In this document: positions 55,489 to 64,000 of the stretch, in pieces
Numbering within the stretch: the stretch's first letter is position 1
Layout: every line of letters begins with the position of its first letter
Assembly: GCA_910589415.1 (NCBI GenBank)
Contig: OU342633.1
Span: 18,514,858-18,578,857 of the forward strand
DNA: 64,000 bases
Direction of reading: 5' to 3'
Source of the DNA: Malachius bipustulatus
Taxonomy: Eukaryota; Arthropoda; Insecta; Coleoptera; Melyridae
The notes under the pieces: generated by a model
Seen by the model: only the letters and a program-made list of their open reading frames with translations
Databases searched by the model: none
What the model was told of the DNA's origin: nothing
Translations under genes and position numbers: made by a program

Positions 55489-55723
55489 CTAAATAACAGC
55501 ATTTCGTGGCAATGATACAAAACTACTGGGTGTGGATGATAAGATGTGGGTAACTCTCCCAGTGACATTACGAAGACAAGAGGGTATATTTATGGGTAAG
55601 TACAGTAACAACTGATCCGGTATTTGCTTTGGATAAATTTTTAAAGCTTCCTGTCTTTCTTCCTCGGTGATAGGTTGATCATCTAAGTGAATCAGCTTCG
55701 GAAATATAGAAATCACAAAATAC
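55489..55723 (-). CDS. LRMDA: LRMDA-like exon: LRR cap and C-terminus
   Basis: Acceptor TTTTTGTTTCAG, stop TAG at 55489. Encodes YFVISIFPKLIHLDDQPITE, EERQEALKIYPKQIPDQ, then a species-specific tail of about 45 residues. Confidence 0.85.
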
Positions 55724-58700
55724 CTGAAACAAAAAGTTTCCTATAAGTAAGCAAATCTAAAAATTTAAGTATCTAAAATGATGCGAAAAAAATCAGAGGG
55801 TGCTCAACCTTTGAACTAAAGACTACAGGGAGTTGAAGTTTAAAGAAAAATCGTTTTTCAATAGTTAATAACTTGGATAAGGAGACATTTTTGTGAAAAT
55901 TAGTATACCTTCTCTATGCATCAAGAGGTATTTTCTAATGTAGGTACAACAACTGTTTAAATTATTGTACCAGCGGTGTTCGTGCAACTCATAGACCGCC
56001 ACTCCTTTTCTTTGAAAATATATCCACCTTCAGTTTTGACGAAACGTGATTTCTTGAATTTTTTCAACTGATGCACAGTAGTTGTGGGATTAAACATAAA
56101 AATTACATTACGCTCAGGCACCTGTATTTTAGTAGAGAACTGGATTTTGAAGAGTTAATAGTAATTTTACAAAAATAGTCTGTAAACCAGTTCTTTAATG
56201 CATAGAATGAATAAAACAATAGAGGTGTTTTTATTTCCACCAAAAGGTTGTTTTGAAATTATAATTCTTCAATTGTTTTATTCTGGATACATCAAATCTG
56301 CTCCATTTCCAACATATTTATCAACCAGTATTAATTTCTGTACCAATCTTTTATCACCTTCTTTTATCAACAGTAATTTCTGTAATTCTTGTAGAAATAA
56401 GGTTGATTAATGGATGGATATCACATCACCCAACCTCAATCGCACCACCAAGGTGGAAATAAAACCAAGCTATTATGAAAATTAAACAATTATAACCACC
56501 TCCATCTATGACACGTTATAACAGATCCAGAAAATGGCGGACACGGATAGTGCCGGTACCACAGCATTCATTGTGGATTAGGGATTCTGAGTTCATTTAC
56601 ATCTTTCTCCAGAATCAGAATGTGACCAAGTTTGTGGAAAAAAGTACAACCCTATACTCGATAGAAAGAAAAATATTGTTCACGTTTAAACCCAGATTAA
56701 GATGATGTTACCATGGAAACGGTTTATTATTATAACTCCAAACTTGCAGTGTCTGAGCTATAGGTAATTTGGAACTTGTCTGGGATTCATCCACAGAAAG
56801 TTTTAACGAGCTTTGTGTTTTTTTATATCTTGCCCCGAGGTGTACCAGAGACAAGTTATACTCGGACAATGCGAAAACATTTAAATGTACAACCTTAGAA
56901 CTGAATGAACTGCTCAGAAATGTTCAGGCTGAAGAAATACAAAACTTTTTTGATAAACGAGAATCGAGTGGAAGTTTATTATTAGCAGCATTTGTGAAGG
57001 ATTCTGGGAACGATTAGTAAAAACTGTAAAAACCTCTCTGAAATTTGCTTGAGGACGAGTCTGGTTAGTTTTGAAGAATTTACAATGATTTTAACAAAAA
57101 AATCAACGTTGCTAATAGGATGTTAAGATTCTCTGTACTGTGTTTTTCTTATAAAAAGAATGTTAAATATTATTTCACTACCAAGTTAGTTAGTTCATAC
57201 CAATACCCGAGAAACCAAACACAATGAAGTGTGAGGAATATAGAAAGATCAGTTTAATGAGCCATGTTTTAAAAGTCTTCCTATGAGTGATCCATGAACG
57301 CATTTATAGGAAAACGGATGATAAAATTGCCGTAAACCAACTGGGATTCAGAAAAGGCTTTGGCACTAGAGAAGCATTATTTACCATACAAACGCTTATA
57401 GAAAGATGTAGGGATGTCAACTGCGACATATACATATGCCTAGTTGACCATGAAAAAGCCTTCGACAAAATAAAGCACATGAAACTGATAAGACACTCTA
57501 CAGGGCACAGAAATGGATATTCAGGATACAAGAATAATGGTCAATTTGTATCGATACCAGAAAGCTTAATACGAATAGACCAACAAAAGTCACGAGAAAT
57601 ACCTATAAGACGAGGAGCACAGCAAGGATGTGTACTATCCCCTCTACTTTTTAATATATGCTCGAAAGAGATGTTTAAGGAAGCACTAGAAGATATAAAT
57701 GAAGGCATGTCAATCAACCGAACACTAGTGAACCACCTTAGATATGCAGATGATACAATACTACTGGCGGATAGCATAGAAGGGTTGCAGGTCTTGGTTG
57801 ATCGCACCACCCAATAATGTGAGATATGGAATGGCTCTGAACACAAAAAAGACAAACATCATGATTATCAGTAAGAACAAAATTGTAGACGAATTTACGT
57901 TAAAGGAACACCCTTAGAGAGAGTACCCAAATACAGCTACTTGGGATGCGAGCTGCATGAACAATGGAATCGGAGTCTTGAAATCAAACCACGCATTGAG
58001 ATCGCCAGAAATGCCTTTAAGAAGATGAAAATAATACTTTGCAATGGAAAAATAAGAATAGAAGTTAGAAGTAGAGTACTGAGATGTTACATATTCTCGG
58101 TCCTGTTGTGTGGAGCTGAAGCCTGGACAATTACAGACAAAACAGAAAAAAGAATCGCTGCCTTTGAAATGTGGTGTTATAGGAGAATGTGGAAGGTGTC
58201 GTGGACACAACATGCAACAAACACAGGGGTGTTGATTGATATTAATAGTGAGGGTGTCAATGCACTGCGACCTATCAAGATCTATTGTGCCCCCTCTACT
58301 CTGCTTCTCTGGTGTTGTGTATTCCCTTCATTACAGCGGCCTCTCCAATTCTGTTTCCCTTAGGAATTTCCTGATTTGAAGGGGGTCGAGGCTGGGTAGA
58401 GTCCCACCGTTGAGCTGGTGTTGTCCCAGAACATTTCTTCTCTCGCGTTCTAATGCTCCGCAGTTCGTCAACAGGTGACAAAGTGTCTCGTTTTCTTCCC
58501 TGCAGAATCTGCAAACGCCATCTTTTTGTATGCCAAGTTTCCTCAGGAATTCATTGAGCTTGCAATGACCTGTTTATGAATCCCGTTAGCATTCTGAAAG
58601 TTCCTTTGTTGAGGGTCAAGAGTTTTCCTGACTTTACCTTTTGTTTACCTTTGTTTCCTTTTGGAGTTCTGCTTTGAAGAATGTATCTTCAAAGCCACTG

Positions 58701-60953
58701 AATGGCTCTGGTCCTATGGAGACAGCTGTTAGGAAGGTGCTGGACGTCCTGGGTGAAAAACCTGACACAATGGAGCGGAAAAACAGCTATAGAACTCTTC
58801 AGAACAGCAGCAGACAAAATAAAGTGGGCCATGATAATCGCCAATGTCCTTAGAGTATGAGGCATGCTAAGAAGAAGTGAGCGTTAGCAAGAGCGTTAAT
58901 GGTTGAGATTATTCCTCGCGTTTTAATATACAAGTTAGTTACAAAACTTTTCCGTTGACTGTGGATGGCAGAGTTAAAGTCTTCATCTTCAATTGACGAT
59001 TTTTTATGTGTTAAACATAGTCATAAGAAAGTGGTCAACGAAGATAAACTATTACATTATGGTTTTACCTTAAAAAAAAAATTATATAATTTACAATATT
59101 GGGACTATTAAACTTTTTATTATAAAAATAAAATATTTCCTTTACCTATAATGTAGATGATCCTGGGAATTTCCACCGTTTAAATACGATGGAGCCGCCA
59201 AATTGCCCATCAATGATAAATACCTCAAATTGGGGCAAGAGTGTTGCAGTTTTTTCACCCATGGATACAACTTCTTAATCTGTAAATCAATAAAAATACA
59301 AAAAAATTTGCACAATCGTGTTTTAAAGACCATTCATTACCTTACAATGATTTAACCAGAGTAATTCTAATCTTGGTAGGTAGGGTATGTGCGTTTCGGA
59401 TGTAATTTTGTTGTGATCACATATCAGCATTGTCAGTTGTTTAAATTCACTTAAAAAGTCTAGCTTGCTGAAACAATGATAATTAAGTAGCCAAGTTAAG
59501 AAATAAAACAGGTCAGTGAGTTTTTATTCACAACAACTGCTATCTTGTAAACGGAAAGAAAGGAAGAAAAAAAAATTTTATACTCATATTGAATATTATT
59601 GGAGCTTTTTACTGAGGCTCTATACATCTAGACAAGGACAAATTTTTCTATACAATTTTACTGAATACTGGAAGTTTATACATAACACTGAAACATTTCA
59701 TCAAAGCAACTATTAATTACAATTCGCCTGTGTATAAAAACTCCAGTACATATTTGCAGGGTATATGAGTTGAGTATACTATGAGTAAAGTTACAGGGTA
59801 AAAATACTGAAATCGCACCATATTATTTGTTCTGATCATTTCAAATAGGAAAATTTTGTTAATCCAGCAAATAATAGACCTTTAACACGTTGACGACGGC
59901 AGCGATGTTTATGGTGTTTTCATTCGAGCGATACGGGCCTTTAAGGGCACGTACCGATACATTTTAATTTACGGTACGGGCCTTTTAAGGCTCGGATGCA
60001 AAGCATGAGTGTAGTGTCATCTATCCGAAAAATACGGAACTAAGGCATGCAAGCCGGTAACGTACCGCATTGTTAGGTACAAGAGAACATTCGGTTGCGT
60101 CAGCCAAGACCCGTATCGTTGTTATAAGAGAAAAATTTGAATACGAACCTTAAAAGGCCCGTATCGTGTATTTTGGGGAAAAATTAAAATAATACCGGCT
60201 TTACAATTCTTTTACCTCGGCTTTCCATATAAAAAAAATGATGTACAGACTCATAAACAACTATAATTAAGGCCCATGTTCATCTATGGTCAATATCATA
60301 CTAAAACTCAAATGAAAAAGACCGAGAAACGGGCCAGAAAAGACCCGTACCGTATATAAGTAATAAATATAACTTGTATACGGAACGGCGCGAAAAAGGC
60401 CCGCACGCTGTTCGCAGTACCCACGTCATACTCATGTTATGCTCTATCCATAGCTATATTCAACGGCGCGGTGTGGTAAGAGATAGCGGAATTATGAGCG
60501 TCGTAAGTTGGTGAAGGATGCACGATTTGTATGCCGTACATCAGACATAACCGATACGAGCCGTTTTGGGCTCGTATCTGGGAGATCAAAACTGGGAGAT
60601 AATCCCAGATTAGGCAATTTGAATATGGCTAATTGCTTAATCACTCTACGAACAACCGGCCTTGGAAAAATAATCATTACATATTCTCACAGTTTACAAG
60701 AGAGTAACAGTGACCGAAATATGCAGATATAATGTTTAAAAGCAATATTTAAAATCAGTTAAAAAATAGTGATGTAAAAGTACTTACTCAAACTCATTGT
60801 TGGTAATATCCAAAATTTTTACAAAAGGAGCCAGTTCCAACACCATAACTCTTGGCATTACTCGTAAATGTTCATAAGCCAACGATAATCGCTTGATTTT
60901 GTCATCATCAGTTGAAGGATGTTCATCAATGCACAACAAAGATGTAGAGCGTT
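55489..60953 (-). CDS. LRMDA: LRMDA-like leucine-rich-repeat protein, partial (N-terminal exon not found)
   Basis: Joined - strand exons: 60953-60788, 59467-59341, 59279-59146, 55723-55489. GT-AG sites and phases agree, giving about 220 codons to the stop. Consecutive leucine-rich repeats: IKRLSLAYEHLRVMP, LAPFVKILDITNNEFE, FLSEFKQLTMLICDHNKITS, LPRLELLWLNHCK, and CPNLRYLSLMGNLAAPSYL. A cap follows with YRYFVISIFPKLIHLDDQPI and TEEERQEALKIY. That LRR-plus-cap order, with the YRxFVxxxxPxLxxLD and ERQEA motifs, matches vertebrate LRMDA (C10orf11), linked to melanocyte differentiation and oculocutaneous albinism; the insect role is unknown to me. The initiator Met and first repeat are probably in an exon beyond 60953. 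The last intron (3.4 kb) and first visible intron are full of repeats. Confidence 0.75.
56769..57100 (+). pseudogene. BEL/Pao-type integrase remnant
   Basis: The + strand reads KLYSDNAKTFKCTTLELNEL and, after frameshifts, RIEWKF, GFWERLVKTVKTSLKFA. SDNxxxF with a following xIxWxF and GxWExxVKxxK pattern is the integrase core of BEL/Pao-type LTR retrotransposons; the Asp of SDN is the second DDE residue. About 110 codons survive with at least one stop. No LTRs were recognised around it. Confidence 0.65.
57287..57817 (+). pseudogene. RT core of the interrupted RTE LINE
   Basis: A 176-codon uninterrupted stretch covering RT motifs from the template-grip region through YADD (catalytic Asp pair). 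It ends in a stop at about 57815 where the family normally continues, so a frame change follows. Confidence 0.8.
58250..58730 (-). mobile_element. LINE 3' fragment nested in the RTE element
   Basis: Same family as 36240-38056: both share ACTGCGACCT, AGATCTATTGT and CCCCTCTACT at the 3' end, then the zinc-tail region (CTGCAGAATCTGCAAACGCC against CCGCAGAATCTGCAGACGCC). The RTE reading resumes on the far side. Contains indels; non-functional. Confidence 0.75.
59146..59279 (-). CDS. LRMDA: LRMDA-like exon: last repeat
   Basis: Acceptor TTGATTTACAG, donor AG|GTAAAG. Encodes IKKLYPWVKKLQHSCPNLRY, LSLMGNLAAPSYL, the most LRMDA-like part together with the next exon. Intron between this and the preceding exon is only 61 bp. 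Confidence 0.85.
59341..59467 (-). CDS. LRMDA: LRMDA-like exon: central repeats
   Basis: Acceptor TTGTTTCAG, donor AAG|GTAATG. Encodes KLDFLSEFKQLTMLICDHNK, ITSETHIPYLPRLELLWLNH. It is short and its frame has no start codon. Confidence 0.8.
59925..60585. repeat. Cluster of related hairpins, GATACGGGCCTTTTAAGG type
   Basis: At least seven imperfect palindromes or half-sites of the form GATACGRGCC-TTTT-GGCYCGTATC occur: 59930-59955, 59971-59995, 60108-60118, 60141-60168, 60327-60356, 60376-60410, 60551-60582. Spacings are irregular and the text between is unrelated. It lies in an LRMDA-like intron, downstream of the exon at 60788. Confidence 0.65.
60788..60953 (-). CDS. LRMDA: LRMDA-like exon: first visible repeats
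   Basis: Acceptor CACTTTTCAG, donor GA|GTAAGT. Encodes RSTSLLCIDEHPSTDDDKI, KRLSLAYEHLRVMPR and VKILDITNNEFE. The frame stays open upstream of the acceptor, but that is taken as intron. Confidence 0.75.
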
Positions 60954-61219
60954 CTGAAAAGTGATAATTAAATTTACCAATTTGAAACCACACCAACAAA
61001 GTACCTACTGTTTGGCAACTTGTATGCAATAATTAATAATTATTTTGGTAAATATCCAATGAAAGTTATCCAAATTTAAATACAACATTTATTCATCATA
61101 TTATAACGAGACCGCTCTGGAAAAATTCTAGTAATTGCTTCTTTAACCTTTAACATTCTAGTCCACGATTTGCTTGTTTGTTTACATTCTCTTTTTTTAT
61201 ACTGAGTTAGTCAATGACA
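60954..61219. other. Gap between LRMDA-like exon and LTR retrotransposon
   Basis: No first exon for the LRMDA-like gene could be identified. The retrotransposon beginning at about 61220 may sit in its first intron or just upstream. Confidence 0.5.
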
Positions 61220-61681
61220 TGTTCGCGACAGTTCCAGTCACATGTCATGTGACACATCGACAGACAGACGTTAGTTCTATGGATTTCTGGAGTGGGCACG
61301 CCGAACAATCTGACATTTCCAGAATCCACGAATCGACGGGTGCAACGTTCGAGAAAGTACCTACTGTTTCGCTGCCCGTCGGGGGAGCTATATAAGAGTA
61401 GCCTCGCGGTTGCGTAAAACAGTTTAGTTTGGACATAGAGTGAAGTGAAGACAGAGAGCAGAGCAGTAACTAGTGGAAGCTGAACAGAGCAGTAGTGAAG
61501 TGAAGTGTGAAGTAAGGGAGCCAGTAGTGACAGTATAGCGAATTATAAAGAGAACAGCTGTGTTTAGTGTGTTTGATTATTTAGAATAATTATTAGAGGT
61601 TATAAGTACTTGTGGTGTTAAACAATAAAGTAATTTGTAAGACTTTTTGGTGGTGATTTATTTATTGAGAAACCCGTAACA
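61220..61681 (+). mobile_element. Putative 5' LTR of a Ty3/gypsy-like retrotransposon
   Basis: The 3' boundary is set by the primer binding site at 61684; the LTR would end CCGTAACA. A 5' boundary at TGTTCGCGACAG (61220) gives 462 bp. TATATAAGAG at 61389-61398 would be the promoter. The 3' LTR is outside the window, so boundaries cannot be confirmed by comparison. Confidence 0.6.
61389..61398 (+). promoter_or_regulatory. LTR TATA box
   Basis: TATATAAGAG, about 290 bp before the LTR end. Transcription would start roughly 30 bp downstream, near the CAGTTTAG at 61420-61428. Confidence 0.55.
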
Positions 61682-61683
61682 AC

Positions 61684-61700
61684 TGGTGTCAGAGCGGGAT
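61684..61700 (+). promoter_or_regulatory. Primer binding site, tRNA-Leu type
   Basis: TGGTGTCAGAGCGGGAT begins with TGG (complement of the tRNA CCA end) and continues as complement of a TGACA-ending acceptor stem, as in eukaryotic tRNA-Leu. It lies two bases after the proposed LTR end. Confidence 0.6.
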
Positions 61701-61730
61701 ACGGATTCCAGCAAGAAGATTAATTAGTTA

Positions 61731-63047
61731 ATGGGTAGATTAAGAAGTGGAAAGGAAACTGGAAGCGACAAAATGTCTGAGAAAATGTTGGCGGATATGA
61801 TGTTACTGCTCAAAAATGGCCAAGAAGAGCAGAAGAATATCGTTAAGAAGCTGGAAGACGGCCAAGAGCAGCAAAGGTTATTGATGCAGCAACAAAAAGA
61901 AAGTGAAGAGAAGCTGCTGCAACAGCAGAAGGATAGTGAAGAGCAGCTACTAAAAGTTATTCTTCAGCAAAGAGACGATTATGTGTGTGGACTAAACAAA
62001 GTAAAACAAGACGCTGATGGTGTTCGTGATGAAGTCAACGGTGTTCGCAACGAAGTCAGTGGTTTTCGCGACGAAGTAAAACTGGTGGAGCATAAAACAA
62101 AACTGCTGGTAGAAGAAATGAAGAACGACTTCGAGACAAAACTCAGAACTCTGGAAAGTTCTGAGGTGAAGCATTCTCCGTGTGGCGCACCGTCTACCAG
62201 TTTTGGCGCGAAAGTGAAACCACCAGCGTACGACGGAACAACTCCCTGGACTGCGTACAAGATGCAGTTTCAGGCTGCATGCATGGCCAACGGGTGGAAC
62301 GACGCAGAGAAGGCAACGGCACTGGTTCTTGCTCTTCGAGGGCAAGCTGTGGACATGCTGCAAACACTGCCGGTAGAACTGCACTCGAATTACAACCAAT
62401 TGAGTGCAGCATTAGAACTTCGGTTCGGCAATCGCCATATGGAGCAGGTGTTCCAAAATCAGTTAATGAGCAGAGTGCAGAAGCCGAACGAGTCGCTACA
62501 GGAGTTCGAAGCTGATGTCAACAGGATTGTCCATCAGGCCTACCCAGACTCGCCGCAAAATTTCAAGGAACAACTAGCCTCGCAAACTTTTGTCAACGGG
62601 ATACGAGACACTGAAATACAGAAGATCCTGCGCATGTCACACTTGACAAAGTCCAGCGAAGCGCTAGTTAGAGCGCTCGAAATAGACGCAGCAATCAAGG
62701 CGTCCAATGGTAGAAACTTTTCCAAGGTACGAGCAGTGACAATTAATGAAGAAAAAGAAGAGGACGTGACTACCATATTGGAAAGGCTAAGTAAAATGAT
62801 GGTGGATAAGCTCTCTGACCTGTTGAATAATGATGGGAAAAGAGGTTGGACTCCAAGGGACGAAAACAGGAAACAGTGCTACCGTTGCGGTTCCAGTTTT
62901 CATTTCATACGCAATTGTAAGGCTGGTGAGCAGACTCATCGAAGTAGTGGATCCCTGGAACAAAGACCAGACAGGGAAAGGAGCAGAACCAGAGATAGAG
63001 GTATCTATCGGGAACGGGAAGATCGTCGTCCGCAGCAGGAAAACTAA
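61731..63047 (+). CDS. Retrotransposon Gag (Ty3/gypsy-like)
   Basis: 438 aa. Residues 15-130 are Gln/Glu/Lys-rich with repeated QQQKESEEKLLQ- and DEVNGVRNEV-type heptads, a predicted coiled coil. The capsid-like region follows (PPAYDGTTPWTAYKMQFQAA, ALVLALRGQAVDMLQTLP, ELRFGNRHMEQVF, ESLQEFEADVNRIVHQAYP). A single CX2CX4HX4C zinc knuckle (Cys383, Cys386, His391, Cys396) precedes an Arg-rich tail. The retrotransposon gag fold and knuckle bind and package the element RNA. The Met at 61731 is 30 bases after the primer binding site and the frame is fully open, which suggests a young copy or a maintained gag. Confidence 0.85.
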   Translation: MGRLRSGKETGSDKMSEKMLADMMLLLKNGQEEQKNIVKKLEDGQEQQRLLMQQQKESEEKLLQQQKDSEEQLLKVILQQRDDYVCGLNKVKQDADGVRDEVNGVRNEVSGFRDEVKLVEHKTKLLVEEMKNDFETKLRTLESSEVKHSPCGAPSTSFGAKVKPPAYDGTTPWTAYKMQFQAACMANGWNDAEKATALVLALRGQAVDMLQTLPVELHSNYNQLSAALELRFGNRHMEQVFQNQLMSRVQKPNESLQEFEADVNRIVHQAYPDSPQNFKEQLASQTFVNGIRDTEIQKILRMSHLTKSSEALVRALEIDAAIKASNGRNFSKVRAVTINEEKEEDVTTILERLSKMMVDKLSDLLNNDGKRGWTPRDENRKQCYRCGSSFHFIRNCKAGEQTHRSSGSLEQRPDRERSRTRDRGIYREREDRRPQQEN

Positions 63048-63058
63048 TTTCAGCCAGT

Positions 63059-64000
63059 GTGGAGGGGCGAATACTGGCTGACGACATCAAGGCCCCTAAG
63101 TTCGGTTCCACCAGAACACCGCAGTGCCATGTGGACAGCCAAGACATCAGAGGGCGACAAGATGTTTTCAAGACATCTGGTTCGTGGCGAGACAGAAATG
63201 GGAGCGAAAGGCCCAGCTTCCGAGTGGAGAGCAAAGGTTTCTCGAGGAGTGAGCGAGACTTCAGACGGGGCGGTGGCTGCTGGCGGTTTGGTAATGATAA
63301 TGGTCATGGTCGCAACCATGAACGGAACTGGGACGGAGAAAGACGCCCGTTCAGGCGATTCGAGCACCGGAGTGACAGTCAGGGCAGTTTCATCAGAAAC
63401 CCGCCACCGGCAAATGATGAGCAGGAGAGCAGGTCATCGGAGCATCGTCAGAGGCCCAAGCTGATGTTGGCGCCTCGTGTTAAGCCGATTGAGGACAGCC
63501 GGAAGGAAGAATGTGTTAAAAGGATTGTGATCAATGAAGATACAGCATGGACGATAGAAGCATGCAGGAAAGAGCAAGAAAAAGACGAAGACATCGGAGA
63601 CATTTTAAAACGTAAAGAAGAGAATGGACCGAGACCAACGTGGGCAGAGGTTTCTCCACGTAGCCCAGAATATAAAGCTCTATGGTCACAATGAGAGTCG
63701 CTGCAAATCGAAAATGGTCTGCTGAAGAGAGCCTGGGAGAGTGCCGACGGAAAGAAGATCGTCATGCAGTTGGTGGTTCCAAGGAGTAAAGTTTCGAAGA
63801 TTCTCGAAGTAATCCATGGAGGTACATCAGGAGCTCACTTCGGAGTGAACAAAACACTAGCGAAAGTTCGAGAGAGGTTCTACTGGGTGAACTGCAAGGA
63901 CGATGTCGAAGCCTGGTGCCGTAAGTGCGAGAAATGTGCTGCAAGCAAGGGCCCAAGCAGAAGACTGACAGGCGCTATGAAGCAGTACAACATTGGAGTC
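63059..64000 (+). pseudogene. Gag-pol junction directly joined to integrase; protease, RT and RNase H absent
   Basis: After 12 bases and in another frame, 63059-63694 encodes an Arg/Gly/Ser-rich segment and then VINEDTAWTIEACRKEQEKD, GPRPTWAEVSPRSPEYKALW, the stretch that normally joins RNase H to integrase in Ty3/gypsy pol. A TGA at 63692 interrupts it where relatives have Trp. The same frame continues to the window end with the integrase HHCC zinc domain: HGGTSGAHFGVNKTLAKVRE, then WCRKCEKC. None of protease (DTGA-type), RT (YxDD) or RNase H motifs is present, so this copy carries an internal deletion plus a nonsense change. The catalytic core of integrase lies beyond the window. Confidence 0.75.

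Larger units (their letters stand above)
57190..58870 (+). mobile_element. RTE-type LINE interrupted by another LINE
   Basis: The + strand encodes an RT from NQLGFRKGFGTREALFTIQT through DIYICLVDHEKAFDKI (first catalytic Asp), RRGAQQGCVLSPLLFNI and LRYADDTILLADS, then, after a frameshift at about 57820, NTKKTNIMIISKNK, KYSYLGCEL and RCYIFSVLLCGAEAW, EKRIAAFEMWCYRRMWKVSW. The end of the element (ELFRTAADKIKWAMIIANVL) appears only after 58730, so 58250-58730 is an insertion. Same clade as 23044-23575. Disrupted by frameshifts and stops; it lies in the last LRMDA-like intron, antisense to that gene. Confidence 0.8.

Overview
The window is AT-rich nuclear DNA of an arthropod, most likely an insect. 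The evidence is two spliced genes with GT-AG introns, a peroxidase with insect-type sequence features, and a transposon load typical of insects: several non-LTR (LINE) clades, Ty3/gypsy-like and BEL/Pao LTR remnants, mariner-like transposase debris, and many fold-back elements whose ends read CAGGGTGT. I cannot assign the order. No rRNA, tRNA, CRISPR array or prokaryotic-type operon is visible.

Host genes. (1) A secreted animal heme peroxidase runs on the + strand from 33188 to 53879. I resolved eleven coding exons that join in frame to 684 codons plus a stop. (2) A leucine-rich-repeat protein resembling LRMDA (leucine-rich melanocyte differentiation-associated protein) lies convergently on the - strand. 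Four coding exons, including the stop, span 60953 to 55489, and its N-terminal exon was not found. The two stop codons are about 1.6 kb apart.

Layout. 1-9.4 kb holds no host gene, but has a 1.1-kb fold-back element (1528-2604) and a 2.7-kb candidate solo LTR (6125-8859). 9.4-13.2 kb is a LINE on the + strand broken by a second LINE fragment and by two fold-back elements; removing the insertions restores the reading frame. 14.3-17.0 kb is a - strand LINE split by another LINE piece. 17-27 kb is intergenic, with transposase debris, a truncated RTE-type LINE, a minisatellite, and one fold-back element inserted inside another. 28-31.3 kb is a nearly intact 3.3-kb - strand LINE with reverse transcriptase and RNase H. 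From 33 kb to 54 kb the peroxidase introns carry fold-backs, a LINE, a mariner-like remnant, a solo LTR, a minimal LTR-PBS structure and a TTAA-flanked MITE. The LRMDA-like introns carry a BEL/Pao integrase remnant, an RTE LINE interrupted by another LINE, and a cluster of related hairpins. From 61.2 kb to the end is the 5' part of a Ty3/gypsy-like LTR retrotransposon whose gag is followed closely by the integrase region, with protease, reverse transcriptase and RNase H missing.

The clearest unusual signals are the layered insertions with readable target duplications, the transposase C-terminal remnants in the loops of two fold-back elements, the very long solo LTR, the LTR-PBS-LTR miniature, and the internally deleted gypsy element. 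All family names come from motif recognition by eye; no database search was run.
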